Made by a program: the position numbers and the translations under genes
Source: Thermohalobaculum sp965247385
Lineage (GTDB): Bacteria > Pseudomonadota > Alphaproteobacteria > Rhodobacterales > Rhodobacteraceae
Assembly (NCBI GenBank): GCA_965247385.1
Contig: CBDFHG010000003.1
Span: forward strand, 248,001-312,000
Reading direction: 5' to 3'
DNA: 64,000 nucleotides
Part shown: piece by piece, positions 55,173-63,605 of the stretch
Layout: each line of letters starts with the position of its first letter
Numbering within the stretch: the stretch's first letter is position 1
The notes under the pieces: generated by a model
Told to the model about the DNA's origin: nothing
Seen by the model: only the letters and a program-made list of their open reading frames with translations
Database searches by the model: none

Positions 55173-55644
55173 TCAGCGCGATAATCGCGCGTGGGCCTGG
55201 GCGAACTCCCTCTGACAAGGATGGCTGGTTGCCATCGAGACGACGACGCGGCGCACACTCACCACGACCCGGCACCACGACCCGGGCGCCGAGCTTCAGC
55301 AGTTTCAGGCGGATCGTGCCGCAGGTGGCATTTTTCAACCGCGTCTGTTGCAAACCCACGCGCCTGATCGCCTCCATCAGGACACAGGCGAAGGACGCGA
55401 ACCACAGGCGCAGTTGGTTGGCACGCATGGTGCTGGGCGATGTGCGGTCAGCGAACAGGTTGAGCCGGCATTCCTTGATCCGGTTCTCCATCTCGCCCCG
55501 GGCACAGTAGAGATCCTCGTAGAGGGCCCGCCCGTCATATTCATCATCAGTCGCGCTGGCGAGGAGCTTTGGAATCGACTCAAGCAGCAGCTGAAGGCGT
55601 GAAACTACGAACCCGAGCTCTCCAATCACGATGAGCGTCCTCAA
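55173..55644 (-). pseudogene. IS1380-family transposase C-terminal fragment with duplication frameshift
   Basis: The minus strand reads LYEDLYCARGEMENRIKECR, then NLFADRTSPSTMRANQLRLW and CGTIRLKLLKLGARVVV. This is the IS1380 C-terminal domain with its catalytic Glu. A 13-bp tandem duplication (CCGGGTCGTGGTG twice, about 55275-55300) then shifts the frame. The true end (SVRRVVVSMATSHPCQREFA, stop at 55173) continues in another frame. The N-terminal half is missing. This copy is unrelated in detail to the one at 31841-33293. Confidence 0.8.
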
Positions 55645-55675
55645 GAAACGATGGTTCTCGCGACCGGGTAGTATC

Positions 55676-55860
55676 TTAAAGCCCTATGATCGATTTCTGT
55701 ATCAGGCATTGGCCGACCATGTGACGGATCAGTTGGAGGAGAGCCTCTTCGTCGACCTGATCGAATGGAAGAAACCGCTCGCCGCGCAGTGCCTCGAATG
55801 CTTCTTGTGCAGCCCGGTGCTGATCAGCTGTCAAGGCCCGCACATCAAGCGTGTGGGAGC
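55676..55860 (-). pseudogene. C-terminal fragment of an unrecognised protein gene
   Basis: The minus strand has a clean frame to a TAA (55678-55676): SHTLDVRALTADQHRAAQEA, FEALRGERFLPFDQVDEEAL and LQLIRHMVGQCLIQKSIIGL. Composition and helical pattern are convincing for real protein. It has no start of its own and begins at the joint with the IS630 fragment. I do not know the family. Confidence 0.45.
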
Positions 55861-55865
55861 CAAAT

Positions 55866-56118
55866 TCAGGCGCTGGACCGGGAACAGCCGGTGTTGCCGA
55901 TGATGCCGGGCATACCCGAGATGCGGACCCACAATTATGTTCGCCATGGCACCACCTCGCTGTTTGCCGCCCTCGATGTGGCGACCGGCTTCGTCATCGG
56001 CAAATGCTACAAGCGTCACCGCGCCAAGGAGTTTTTCGATTTTCTGAAACAGATCGACGCCAATGTGCCCGACGAATTGGATGTCCATATCATCATGGAC
56101 AATTACGCCACCCACAAA
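55866..56118 (+). pseudogene. IS630-family transposase internal fragment
   Basis: The plus strand reads QIQALDREQPVLPMMPGIPE, THNYVRHGTTSLFAALDVAT, and LDVHIIMDNYATHKT. These are the central DDE-domain segments of IS630 transposases, with the MDNYATHKT acidic motif. Both ends are cut (the usual VDEKS motif before QIQALD is destroyed). Confidence 0.88.
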
Positions 56119-56159
56119 ACCCACCGAATAAAAAATAACGGTTAGCTCAGCGCGCCCCC

Positions 56160-56948
56160 CTACAACTCAAAACTCGCCAGCACCGGAACGTGGTCCGACG
56201 GCTTCTCTGCCCCGCGCCAGTCGCGCAGGATGCGGCTGGAGCCCGGCACCGCCGCAACCCCGCCCCGGCTCCAGATGTGATCGAGCCGCCGGCCGCGGTC
56301 GGCTTCGGCCCAGTCGCGGGCACGGTAGGACCACCAGGAATACAGCCGCTCCGGCGCGGGCAGATGGGCCCGGGTCACGTCGGTCCAGTTGCCCGCTGCC
56401 TGCACCCGACCCAGCGCCTCGACCTCGACCGGGGTGTGGCTGACCACCTTGAGCAATTGCTTGTGCGACCAAACATCGTCTTCCAGCGGCGCGATGTTCA
56501 GGTCGCCGACCAGAATCGCCGGGCCGTCCTGTGCCGCGCCCCAAGCGGTCATTTCGTCGAGGAACTGGAGCTTGTGGGCGAATTTCGGGTTGGTCTCCGG
56601 GTCGGCCACGTCGCCGCCCGCCGGAATGTAGAAATTGTGCAGCACCGTGCCGCCGGGCAGCTTCGCGGCCACATGGCGGGCATCGCCCTTGGCGCAAAAA
56701 TCCACTTGGCCGGCATCCTCCAGCGGCACCCGGCCGAAGATCGCGACGCCGTTATAGCCCTTCTGCCCGCGCACCACCGCGTGGCTGTAGCCCAGCTCCG
56801 CGAATACCTCGTAGGGGATCTTCTCAACGGGTGACTTGAGCTCCTGGAGGCACAGGACATCCGGCGCTTCCGCTTTCAGGAAGTCGGCGACCAGCCCGGC
56901 CCGCAGCCGCACAGAGTTAATGTTCCAGGTCGCAATCGTCAGGGGCAT
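56160..56948 (-). CDS. xth: Exodeoxyribonuclease III
   Basis: 262 residues from MPLTIATWNINSVRLRAGLV. AP-endonuclease/EEP motifs are intact: LQELKSP (catalytic Glu), GDLNIAP, and the C-terminal SDHVPVLASFEL with the catalytic Asp-His. It acts in base-excision repair at abasic sites and as a 3'-5' exonuclease. A run of G (57021-57030) and a broken repeat lie upstream. In Rhodobacterales it is often near the response regulator and ribA, as here, but an IS66 element now separates them. Confidence 0.95.
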   Translation of the reverse strand: MPLTIATWNINSVRLRAGLVADFLKAEAPDVLCLQELKSPVEKIPYEVFAELGYSHAVVRGQKGYNGVAIFGRVPLEDAGQVDFCAKGDARHVAAKLPGGTVLHNFYIPAGGDVADPETNPKFAHKLQFLDEMTAWGAAQDGPAILVGDLNIAPLEDDVWSHKQLLKVVSHTPVEVEALGRVQAAGNWTDVTRAHLPAPERLYSWWSYRARDWAEADRGRRLDHIWSRGGVAAVPGSSRILRDWRGAEKPSDHVPVLASFEL

Positions 56949-57014
56949 ATTGGGTTTCCTCGGTTCCGGGCGGGCGAGAATGGACTGCCGTGCCGTGTGG
57001 CTCAAGTGTGATTC

Positions 57015-57068
57015 TGCGCGCGGGGGGGGGGGCGCGCCCAAAGGATGCAGAGCAGCCTTTGGAACAGG
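57015..57068. repeat. REP-like module, left half, interrupted by IS66
   Basis: GCGCGCCCAAAGG...CCTTTGGAACAGG resembles the left part of the 42560 and 46202 modules (GCGCCGAAAG...CTTTCGAACAGG). The right half (CGCATAAATA...GAGGCGGGAGGCGG) resumes at 59511 after the IS66 element and its target duplicate. Confidence 0.6.
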
Positions 57069-57120
57069 GTAAGCGTCCGGTCTCGGGGCTCTGGTTCGGT
57101 TCAGCGTCGGCCGATTGCGC

Positions 57121-58629
57121 TCAGGTCTGAGCGAAGCGCCACGGGAGCAACTCGTCGAGTTTGGTGATTTTGTGATCGGCGATGCGACTGAGCACATCGG
57201 TCAGCCAGGCCTGGGGATCGACGCCGTTGAGCCTGGCGGTCTCGATCAGGGTATAGGCGATGGCGGCGGATTTACCGCCAGCCTCTGAGCCGACAAAAAG
57301 ATAATTCTTGCGACCCAGGGCTATCGGCTTCATGGCGCGTTCGGCGGAATTGTTGTCGATCTCCAGAAAGCCGTGGTCGAGATACGGGCGCAGGCGCCTC
57401 ATCCGGGTCAGGGCGTAGCGGATCGCCCTGGCGAGTTCGGACTTGCCGGAGATCTTTGGCAGCCGGGTTTGCAGCCAGGCTTCCAGAGCATCGAAGATCG
57501 GTTTGGCGCGGGCTTGCCGGAGTTGGACCCGCTCAATGGGCACACTGCCGCGGGCATCCTTCTCGACGACGTAGAGCCCGGCGATGCGCTTGATGGCTTC
57601 CTCGGCGATGATCGAGCCCTCCGACTGGAAGACATCGGTGAACTTGCGCCGGATATGGGCCATGCAGGCGACTTCATCGACACCACCGGATCGGTAGAGC
57701 TCGTTGAACCCGGCATAGCCGTCCGCGTGCATCCAGCCCTTGTACCCGGCCAGGTGTTTGGTGGGGTGCTCGCCCTTGCGATCGACGGTGAACTGATACC
57801 ATGCCGCTGGTGGGTCGGCGCCGCCCCATGGCCGTTCGTCGCGAACATAGGTCCAGATCCGGGCGGTCTTGCATTTGCCGGTGCCCTTCACCTGCATCTT
57901 CAGGGTGGTGTCGTCGGCAAAGATCGCCTGGCCGCGCTGAACATGGCGCCCGACCATATCAGCCAATGGTTCCAGCAGTGCCGCCGATTTGCCGACCCAG
58001 TCGGACAGGGTCGAGCGGTCGAGATCAATGCCGTCGCGATCGAATATCCGGGACTGGCGATAGAGCGGGAGGTGATCGGCATACTTCGAGACCAGCACAT
58101 GGGCCAGCAAGGCCGGGCCGGGACGACCCCGCTCGATCGGGCGCGAGGGCAATGGTGCCTGGCAGATCGCCTCGCAACACGTGCAAGCCATGCGGGGCCG
58201 GACAAAGCGGTTCACGATGAACCGGCCAGGGATGTATTCCAGCTCTTCGGTGACATCTTCGCCGAGTTTCTTCAGAACCTCGCCGCACTTGCCGCAGGCC
58301 TCGCCGGGCGACAGCACTTGCTCGTTGCGCGGCAAGCTGTCCGGCAACGGTTTGCGCTTTGGTTTGTTCTTCGGCCCGGCGACAGTATCAGGCGGCGCAG
58401 GCGGCGCGATCTTCGCCGCCGCGATCTCTTCCTCTTCGAGCCCGAGTTCAAGCTGATCCATCGTCTCCGACTTCGAGCCAAACCGATGACGGCGGTGGCC
58501 AGCGAGCTGGTGTTCCAGCTTGGCGATCCGGAGCGCCCGGGACTTGACCGTCGCCACCAATTGCCCCGCGAACACCCTCAATTCCGAGGGATCATCGGGC
58601 AGTGATCCGGTCTGGTCCAGCATAGCCAT
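57121..58629 (-). CDS. tnpC: IS66 transposase TnpC
   Basis: 502 residues, intact. The N-terminal leucine-zipper-like region and zinc-finger (CGKCGEVL, then CTCCEAICQ) are followed by the DDE domain: IFADDTTLKMQV, GYAGFNELYRSGGVDEVACM and YLDHGFLEIDNNSAERAMKP. The C-terminal tail ends LLPWRFAQT. It catalyses transposition with TnpA and TnpB. Confidence 0.96.
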   Translation of the reverse strand: MAMLDQTGSLPDDPSELRVFAGQLVATVKSRALRIAKLEHQLAGHRRHRFGSKSETMDQLELGLEEEEIAAAKIAPPAPPDTVAGPKNKPKRKPLPDSLPRNEQVLSPGEACGKCGEVLKKLGEDVTEELEYIPGRFIVNRFVRPRMACTCCEAICQAPLPSRPIERGRPGPALLAHVLVSKYADHLPLYRQSRIFDRDGIDLDRSTLSDWVGKSAALLEPLADMVGRHVQRGQAIFADDTTLKMQVKGTGKCKTARIWTYVRDERPWGGADPPAAWYQFTVDRKGEHPTKHLAGYKGWMHADGYAGFNELYRSGGVDEVACMAHIRRKFTDVFQSEGSIIAEEAIKRIAGLYVVEKDARGSVPIERVQLRQARAKPIFDALEAWLQTRLPKISGKSELARAIRYALTRMRRLRPYLDHGFLEIDNNSAERAMKPIALGRKNYLFVGSEAGGKSAAIAYTLIETARLNGVDPQAWLTDVLSRIADHKITKLDELLPWRFAQT

Positions 58630-58697
58630 TCCATACCAGAACGCGACACTGAAGGGAATCCCCGAAGCGTCATATTTCTCTGCTTTTGTTCAAAAAA

Positions 58698-59045
58698 TCA
58701 TCCTGCCGTCAGGGGCCGCCAGGTGCGCAGCGGCGCGCGCCAGTCGATGCCCTCCAACAGCATCGCCAGTTGCACCGATGTCACCGACAACCTGCCATGC
58801 GCCGGCGATGGCCAGACGAACCTGCCGCGCTCCAGACGCCTGGAAAACAGACACGCCCCTTGCCCGTCCCACCATATGACCTTGATCAGGTCGGCGCGCC
58901 GCCGCCGGAACACGAACAGGTGCCCGGAATACGGGTCCTGCTCCAGAACCTTCCCGGCCAGCGCCGACAAACCGTTGAACCCCTTGCGCATATCGGTAAC
59001 GCCAGCCGCCAGCCAGACCTTCGTCTGCACGGGAACCGGGATCAT
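58698..59045 (-). CDS. tnpB: IS66 accessory protein TnpB
   Basis: 115 residues, IS66 Orf2 family (VQTKVWLAAGVTDMRKGFNG, LFVFRRRRADLIKVIWWDGQ). Required for transposition in IS66; its biochemical role is unclear. The ATG overlaps the tnpA stop (ATGA). Confidence 0.95.
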   Translation of the reverse strand: MIPVPVQTKVWLAAGVTDMRKGFNGLSALAGKVLEQDPYSGHLFVFRRRRADLIKVIWWDGQGACLFSRRLERGRFVWPSPAHGRLSVTSVQLAMLLEGIDWRAPLRTWRPLTAG

Positions 59046-59404
59046 GCGCTCAGACCTCGCGCCAACAGCACCACCATGTCCGGATCAAAGGCACCGCTGA
59101 GCGTCAGACGATGGCCCGATGCAAGGGCGATCTCGACCCGGCCGTCGCTGGATGGAATGATCGGCTCCGGCGCGGCGGTGATCGCAGTCGACATCACCTC
59201 GACAGGCAGGAAAAACACCCCATCACCACCTGGCCCAAACCGCGGATCACGACGCCACGCGAACACCATGTTCGCGCTCAGCCCGTGATGGCGCGCCACC
59301 GACGCAACCGAAGCCCCTGGATCAAGCGCCTCGGCCACAACACGGCGCTTGAACGCATTCGAGTAGCTCCGCCGATTGCCTCTACGATGATCCATCAAGT
59401 TCAA
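59042..59404 (-). CDS. tnpA: IS66 accessory protein TnpA
   Basis: 120 residues with an N-terminal helix-turn-helix (YSNAFKRRVVAEALDPGASV, ASVARHHGLSANMVFAWRRD), a typical IS66 Orf1. It is the first gene of the three-gene transposition operon. Confidence 0.95.
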   Translation of the reverse strand: MNLMDHRRGNRRSYSNAFKRRVVAEALDPGASVASVARHHGLSANMVFAWRRDPRFGPGGDGVFFLPVEVMSTAITAAPEPIIPSSDGRVEIALASGHRLTLSGAFDPDMVVLLARGLSA

Positions 59405-59574
59405 GTGTCCTCGTAATTCAAACGGACATTATCGCCCGCGATCACCCGAAGGCTCGCACGCCAATCACAAACCATTCAAGGGCGGGGAGACCGGACGGTT
59501 ACGGAACAGGCGCATAAATACGTGAGGCGGGAGGCGGCGCGCGTAAAATCCGTTCAGCGGATTTTGGCACAGGT

Positions 59575-59612
59575 AAAAAAGTAGCGCCCGATGCGGGGGA
59601 GCACCGGGCGCT
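59575..59612 (-). terminator. Rho-independent terminator of the response regulator gene
   Basis: Read on the minus strand: 8-bp stem AGCGCCCG / CGGGCGCT, loop, then ACTTTTTTACC. It lies about 130 bases after the regulator stop and just inside the DNA to the right of the IS66 element. Confidence 0.7.
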
Positions 59613-59744
59613 TGCCCGTTTCGGGCGGGCCACGGATAGGACGAGGGGAGCCCTATCCGCTGGCAGCGGCGGGTTCGGGGGGAAATGGCCGCTGCCTAAA
59701 GAAGGATTTAGGACCTCCTGTCCCGGCTTCAAGGGCAGGCCGGT

Positions 59745-60431
59745 TCACATTCCCAGCCGATAGCCTCCGGCATCGGTGAGCAGAATCGAGGCATTGGACG
59801 GATTCGGTTCGATCTTTTGGCGCAGGCGATAGATGTGGGTCTCCAGCGTGTGAGTGGTGACGCCAGCGTTGTAACCCCAGACCTCGCGCAACAACACCTC
59901 GCGCTCGACCGTACGCCCACTGGACCGGTAGAGGAACTTGAGGATGTTGGTTTCCTTCTCGGTCAGCCTGATCTTTCGGTCGTTTTCGTCGAGCAGCATC
60001 TTGGTTCCGGGGCGGAAGCTGTAGGGGCCGATGGCGAAGACGGCGTCCTCGGATTGCTCGTGCTGGCGCAACTGGGCACGGATGCGGGCCAGCAGTACCG
60101 GAAACTTGAATGGTTTGGCGACATAGTCGTTGGCCCCGGAGTCGAGCCCCAGAATGGTGTCCGAATCCGTGATGTGCCCAGTGAGCATGACCACCGGGCA
60201 TTTCACCCCCTGTTTGCGCATCAGTTGGCAGACCTCGCGCCCGTCGATATCCGGCAGGCCGATATCGAGGATGATCAGGTCGTGCATCTCGGCCTTGGCG
60301 CGCTCGATGCCGCGATGGCCATCCTCGGCCTCGTAGACGTCGAACTCCTCCATCATCATCAACTGGTCGGCCAGCGCCTCGCGCAGATCGGCGTCGTCAT
60401 CGATCAGCAGAATCTTCTTGGCAACGGTCAT
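59745..60431 (-). CDS. OmpR-family response regulator (CenR-like)
   Basis: 228 residues from MTVAKKILLIDDDADLREAL. The receiver has the acidic pocket DDD at residues 11-13, phospho-acceptor Asp56 in LIILDIGLPDIDG and Lys in DYVAKPFKF. The C-terminal winged helix (about residues 130-228) ends HTLETHIYRLRQKIEPNPSN. The sequence is close to the conserved alphaproteobacterial regulator CenR, which governs envelope functions; I am moderately sure of this. It is divergent from ribA, and no histidine kinase is adjacent. Confidence 0.85.
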   Translation of the reverse strand: MTVAKKILLIDDDADLREALADQLMMMEEFDVYEAEDGHRGIERAKAEMHDLIILDIGLPDIDGREVCQLMRKQGVKCPVVMLTGHITDSDTILGLDSGANDYVAKPFKFPVLLARIRAQLRQHEQSEDAVFAIGPYSFRPGTKMLLDENDRKIRLTEKETNILKFLYRSSGRTVEREVLLREVWGYNAGVTTHTLETHIYRLRQKIEPNPSNASILLTDAGGYRLGM

Positions 60432-60640
60432 CTCGAGCCCTCTCATGCGCCAATTCGGCTTCGGGTTAATTCCTTCAGAATTGGGCTTTATGACCGCAAA
60501 TCCCAGCAATTCTGACAAATCCTCACCAATCTGTGTCCGGCGCCCGGCTTTGTTACGAAAGTCGCGGGCATTCTGGAACGGTCTCCCATATATTGTTATC
60601 AGATCCAACTTGGCGAAGTTTACCCAGAAAGACGCGGGGA

Positions 60641-61756
60641 ATGCCACTGAACACGCCGTTATCCCTGACCGCGGAGGAACTGGTCGCCCGTGCCCGCGCC
60701 GATCTGAGGATCGGCGCGCCGGTGGCGTTGACGTCGGCCTCCGGGGGCGCCCTGGTAGCCGCTGCCGAGACCCTGTCGGCGCAGCGCCTGGCTGCCCTGC
60801 GCACGGTGGCACCGGAGGCGCTGGACCTCGCCGTCTCGCACCGCCGGGCGGAGACGCTGCGCGCACGGGCCTATGATGGTGAGCTGGCCCGCATCGTCGT
60901 GCCCGGCGATGCCGATGCCGCCTGGGTGCTGGCCACCGCCGACCCGTCGCGCGACCTGGCCACGCCGCTGAAGGGGCCATATACGACCCGGCGCGAGGGG
61001 CCGTCCGACCTCCACGCGCTCGCTCTGGCGCTGGCCAAGCAGGCCCGCCTGCTGCCTGCGGTCGTGGTCGCGGTGTGGCGCAAAGCCGGCCCGGTTCAGG
61101 CACTGGCCGCCGAAGCCGGACTGACGGTGCTGACCGAGATCATCCTGCGCCGCGCCGCCGAGGCCGCCCCGCAGATGCAACGGGTTTCGGACGCCCGCGT
61201 GCCGACTCGCTTCGCTGAAGCCGGGCGCTGCCACGTGTTTCGTCCCGCCGATGGCGGCGAGGAGCATTACGCTATCGAGATCGGCCGCCCGTCGCGCACA
61301 GCGCCGGTGCTGGCGCGGTTGCATTCGGCGTGTTTCACCGGGGACGTGCTCGGCTCGCTGAAATGCGATTGCGGCGCGCAGCTTGCCGCCGCCATGACCC
61401 AGATGGCGGCGGAGGAGTCCGGCATCCTGCTCTACATGAACCAGGAGGGGCGCGGCATCGGGCTGGCCAACAAGATGCGCGCCTATGCGTTGCAGGATCA
61501 GGGTTACGACACGGTCGAGGCCAACCACCGGCTGGGGTTTGAGGACGACGAGCGCGATTTCCGGCTTGGCGCCGAGATCCTGAAGGCGATGGGTTTTGCT
61601 GCTGTGCGCCTGATGACCAACAACCCGGCCAAGATCGCGATGATGCGCGAGGCGGGGGTCGAGGTGACCGAGCGGGTGCCGCTGAAGGTCGGCCGAACGG
61701 CGCAGAACGAGGCCTATCTGGCCACCAAGGCGGCGAAGAGCGGGCATCTGATGTGA
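60641..61756 (+). CDS. ribA: GTP cyclohydrolase II
   Basis: 371 residues from MPLNTPLSLTAEELVARARA; CGGGGA precedes the ATG. The C-terminal catalytic domain carries the zinc cysteines in GDVLGSLKCDCGAQLAAAM (about residue 245) and NQEGRGIGLANKMRAYALQD. The N-terminal ~190 residues are a degenerate RibB-like/extra domain common in alphaproteobacteria. It converts GTP to the first riboflavin precursor. Its stop overlaps the start of the next gene (GTGA). Confidence 0.92.
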   Translation: MPLNTPLSLTAEELVARARADLRIGAPVALTSASGGALVAAAETLSAQRLAALRTVAPEALDLAVSHRRAETLRARAYDGELARIVVPGDADAAWVLATADPSRDLATPLKGPYTTRREGPSDLHALALALAKQARLLPAVVVAVWRKAGPVQALAAEAGLTVLTEIILRRAAEAAPQMQRVSDARVPTRFAEAGRCHVFRPADGGEEHYAIEIGRPSRTAPVLARLHSACFTGDVLGSLKCDCGAQLAAAMTQMAAEESGILLYMNQEGRGIGLANKMRAYALQDQGYDTVEANHRLGFEDDERDFRLGAEILKAMGFAAVRLMTNNPAKIAMMREAGVEVTERVPLKVGRTAQNEAYLATKAAKSGHLM

Positions 61757-62296
61757 CCTGCCCCCCGCGGGCGCGGCCCGGCGACCTGGTCGTTGGTCCC
61801 TGGCGCGCGCGGTTCCTCGGGCGCCGCTTTCCCTGTTCCATCGGGCGTGGCAGTATCGTCCCGGCGCAGGCGAAAAGCGAGGGCGATGGCGCCAGCCCGG
61901 CGGGGGCCTGGGCGTTGACCCGGCTCTACTGGCGCGCCGACCGGGGTAGACGCCCGGTGACTGCGCTGGCGGCCACGCCCCTCGGCCCACGGCAAGGGCT
62001 GGGCAGAGGTGCCGGAGGACCCCGCTTACAACCTCCCCGTCCGCCATCCGCACCGGTTCCCGGCTGACCGCATGGCGCGCGGCGACCCGCTCTACGATAT
62101 CTGTGCGATCACCGACCACAACGCCGCCCTGGTGGTGCCGGGGGCGGGCAGCAGCGCCATCTTTGTCCATCTGTGGCGGCGTCCGCGTTGGCCGACAGCG
62201 GGGTGTGTCGCTTTCCGGAGGTGGGATCTGGAGTGGATATTGGCCCGCTGGCGGCCCGCCTCGCGGTTGGTGATCCGAATGCGTGGCGGGATGTGA
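61753..62296 (+). pseudogene. L,D-transpeptidase (YkuD-like) gene with a frameshift
   Basis: Starts at a GTG overlapping the ribA stop: DLVVGPWRARFLGRRFPCSI then GRGSIVPAQAKSEGDGASPA. Near 62000 one base is extra, and the frame continues as VPEDPAYNLPVRHPHRFPAD, GAGSSAIFVHLWRRPRWPTA and GCVAFRR, which carries the catalytic Cys of the YkuD HxxxxxxSxGCV motif. All expected segments exist in two frames. It is either a recent pseudogene or a sequence error. Confidence 0.82.
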
Positions 62297-62408
62297 GGCA
62301 AACGGCGGTGGAAAAGAGAGAGAAATTGCTTGATCGGCGGTGAAATCCGGCATTGAGATGCACGGACAGCAGGGCGCTGTCTGGCGCGCCGCGCCGGAGG
62401 ATTCGCCC

Positions 62409-63605
62409 ATGCCCGATATCGACCTGCCCTTCACCCGCGACGAATACGCCGGGCGTCTGGCCAAGACCCGTGCCGCCATGGAGGCCGCCGGGATCGAGGT
62501 GCTGTTCACCTGCGATCCCTCGAACATGGCCTGGCTGACCGGCTATGACGGGTGGAGTTTTTATGTGCATCAGGGGGTCGTCGTCGGGCCGTCGGACGAT
62601 CCCGTCTTCTGGGGGCGCGGCATGGACGCCAACGGGGCGCTGCGTACCTGCTATATGAGCCCGGACGACATCGTCGGCTATCCGGACCATTTCGTCATGT
62701 CGACCGAGTTCCACCCAATGGACCATCTGGCGGAGCTGATCCGCGAGCGGGGTTGGGGCGGGTGCAGCCTCGGGGTCGAGATGGAGAACTACTATTACTC
62801 GGCCAAGGCCCATGCAGTGTTTGGCGCAGCGCTGTCGGGCAACCGGATCATCGACGCCACGGCGCTGGTCAACTGGTGCCGGGCGGTGAAGTCGCCGGCC
62901 GAGATCCTGTTCATGCGCCGCGCCGCGCGGATCGTCGAGCGCATGCATGCGAGGATTCTCGAGGTCATCGAGCCGGGCAAGCGCAAGAACGAGCTCGCGG
63001 CGGAGGTGTTCCATACCGCGATCTGGGGGGCGGAGTTCGAGGGCGTCAGCTTCGGCGGCGATTACCCGGCGATCACGCCCCTTATGCCCACCGGCAAGGA
63101 CGCCTCGGCGGCGCATCTGACCTGGGACGACCGCCCGTTCGAGACCGGGGCGGGGACGTTCTTCGAGATCGCGGGGGTTTATCGGCGCTACCACGCACCG
63201 CTGTGCCGGACGGTGTTTCTGGGCACTCCGCCGAGCGACATGCTGGCCGCCGAGGAGGCGGTGCTGGAGGGCATTGAGGACGGCATCAGCGCGGCGCGGC
63301 GCGGCAATACGGCGGGCGACGTGGCGCGGGCCTTCTACGACGTGCTGGAGAAGCGCGGGATCAAGCGCGAGGGGCGCTGTGGCTATCCCATCGGGTTGAG
63401 TTATCCCCCCGATTGGGGCGAGCGGACGTTCTCGATTCGGCCGGTGGATACCACCGTGCTGGAGCCGGGCATGACCTTCCATTTCATGCCGGCGCTGTGG
63501 ATGGAGGACTGGGGGCTGGAGATCACCGAGATGCTGTTGATACGTGACAGCGGCCCGGCGGAGTGCCTGGCGGATTATCCGCGCGAGTTGTTCGTCAAGC
63601 CATGA
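62409..63605 (+). CDS. doeA: Ectoine hydrolase DoeA/EutD-like protein (creatinase-like M24)
   Basis: 398 residues from MPDIDLPFTRDEYAGRLAKT; GGAGG precedes the ATG. Diagnostic segments: MAWLTGYDGWSFYVHQGVVV, HPMDHLAELIRERGW, GGDYPAITPLMPTG and GYPIGLSYPPDWGERTFSIR. M24 metal ligands are replaced (EIAGVYRRYHAPLCRT), as expected for DoeA. DoeA opens ectoine to N-acetyl-diaminobutyrate in ectoine catabolism. The usual deacetylase doeB is not next; instead an ArgE-like gene overlaps it by four bases, which could play that role. It is related to the M24 gene at 12542. Confidence 0.85.
   Translation: MPDIDLPFTRDEYAGRLAKTRAAMEAAGIEVLFTCDPSNMAWLTGYDGWSFYVHQGVVVGPSDDPVFWGRGMDANGALRTCYMSPDDIVGYPDHFVMSTEFHPMDHLAELIRERGWGGCSLGVEMENYYYSAKAHAVFGAALSGNRIIDATALVNWCRAVKSPAEILFMRRAARIVERMHARILEVIEPGKRKNELAAEVFHTAIWGAEFEGVSFGGDYPAITPLMPTGKDASAAHLTWDDRPFETGAGTFFEIAGVYRRYHAPLCRTVFLGTPPSDMLAAEEAVLEGIEDGISAARRGNTAGDVARAFYDVLEKRGIKREGRCGYPIGLSYPPDWGERTFSIRPVDTTVLEPGMTFHFMPALWMEDWGLEITEMLLIRDSGPAECLADYPRELFVKP

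Larger units (their letters stand above)
57069..59502 (-). mobile_element. Complete IS66-family element, 2434 bp
   Basis: The ends GTAAGCGTCCGGTCTC (57069) and its inverted copy with one change (59487-59502) are flanked by an exact 8-bp duplication GGAACAGG (57061-57068 and 59503-59510), typical for IS66. Three intact genes tnpA-tnpB-tnpC run leftward. It interrupts a dispersed REP-like repeat. Confidence 0.97.

Noticed and set aside
57011..57034. Run of ten G near xth as a possible phase-variation tract
   Set aside because: It lies upstream of xth outside any open frame I can support, so it is not a coding switch; an effect on the promoter cannot be judged.
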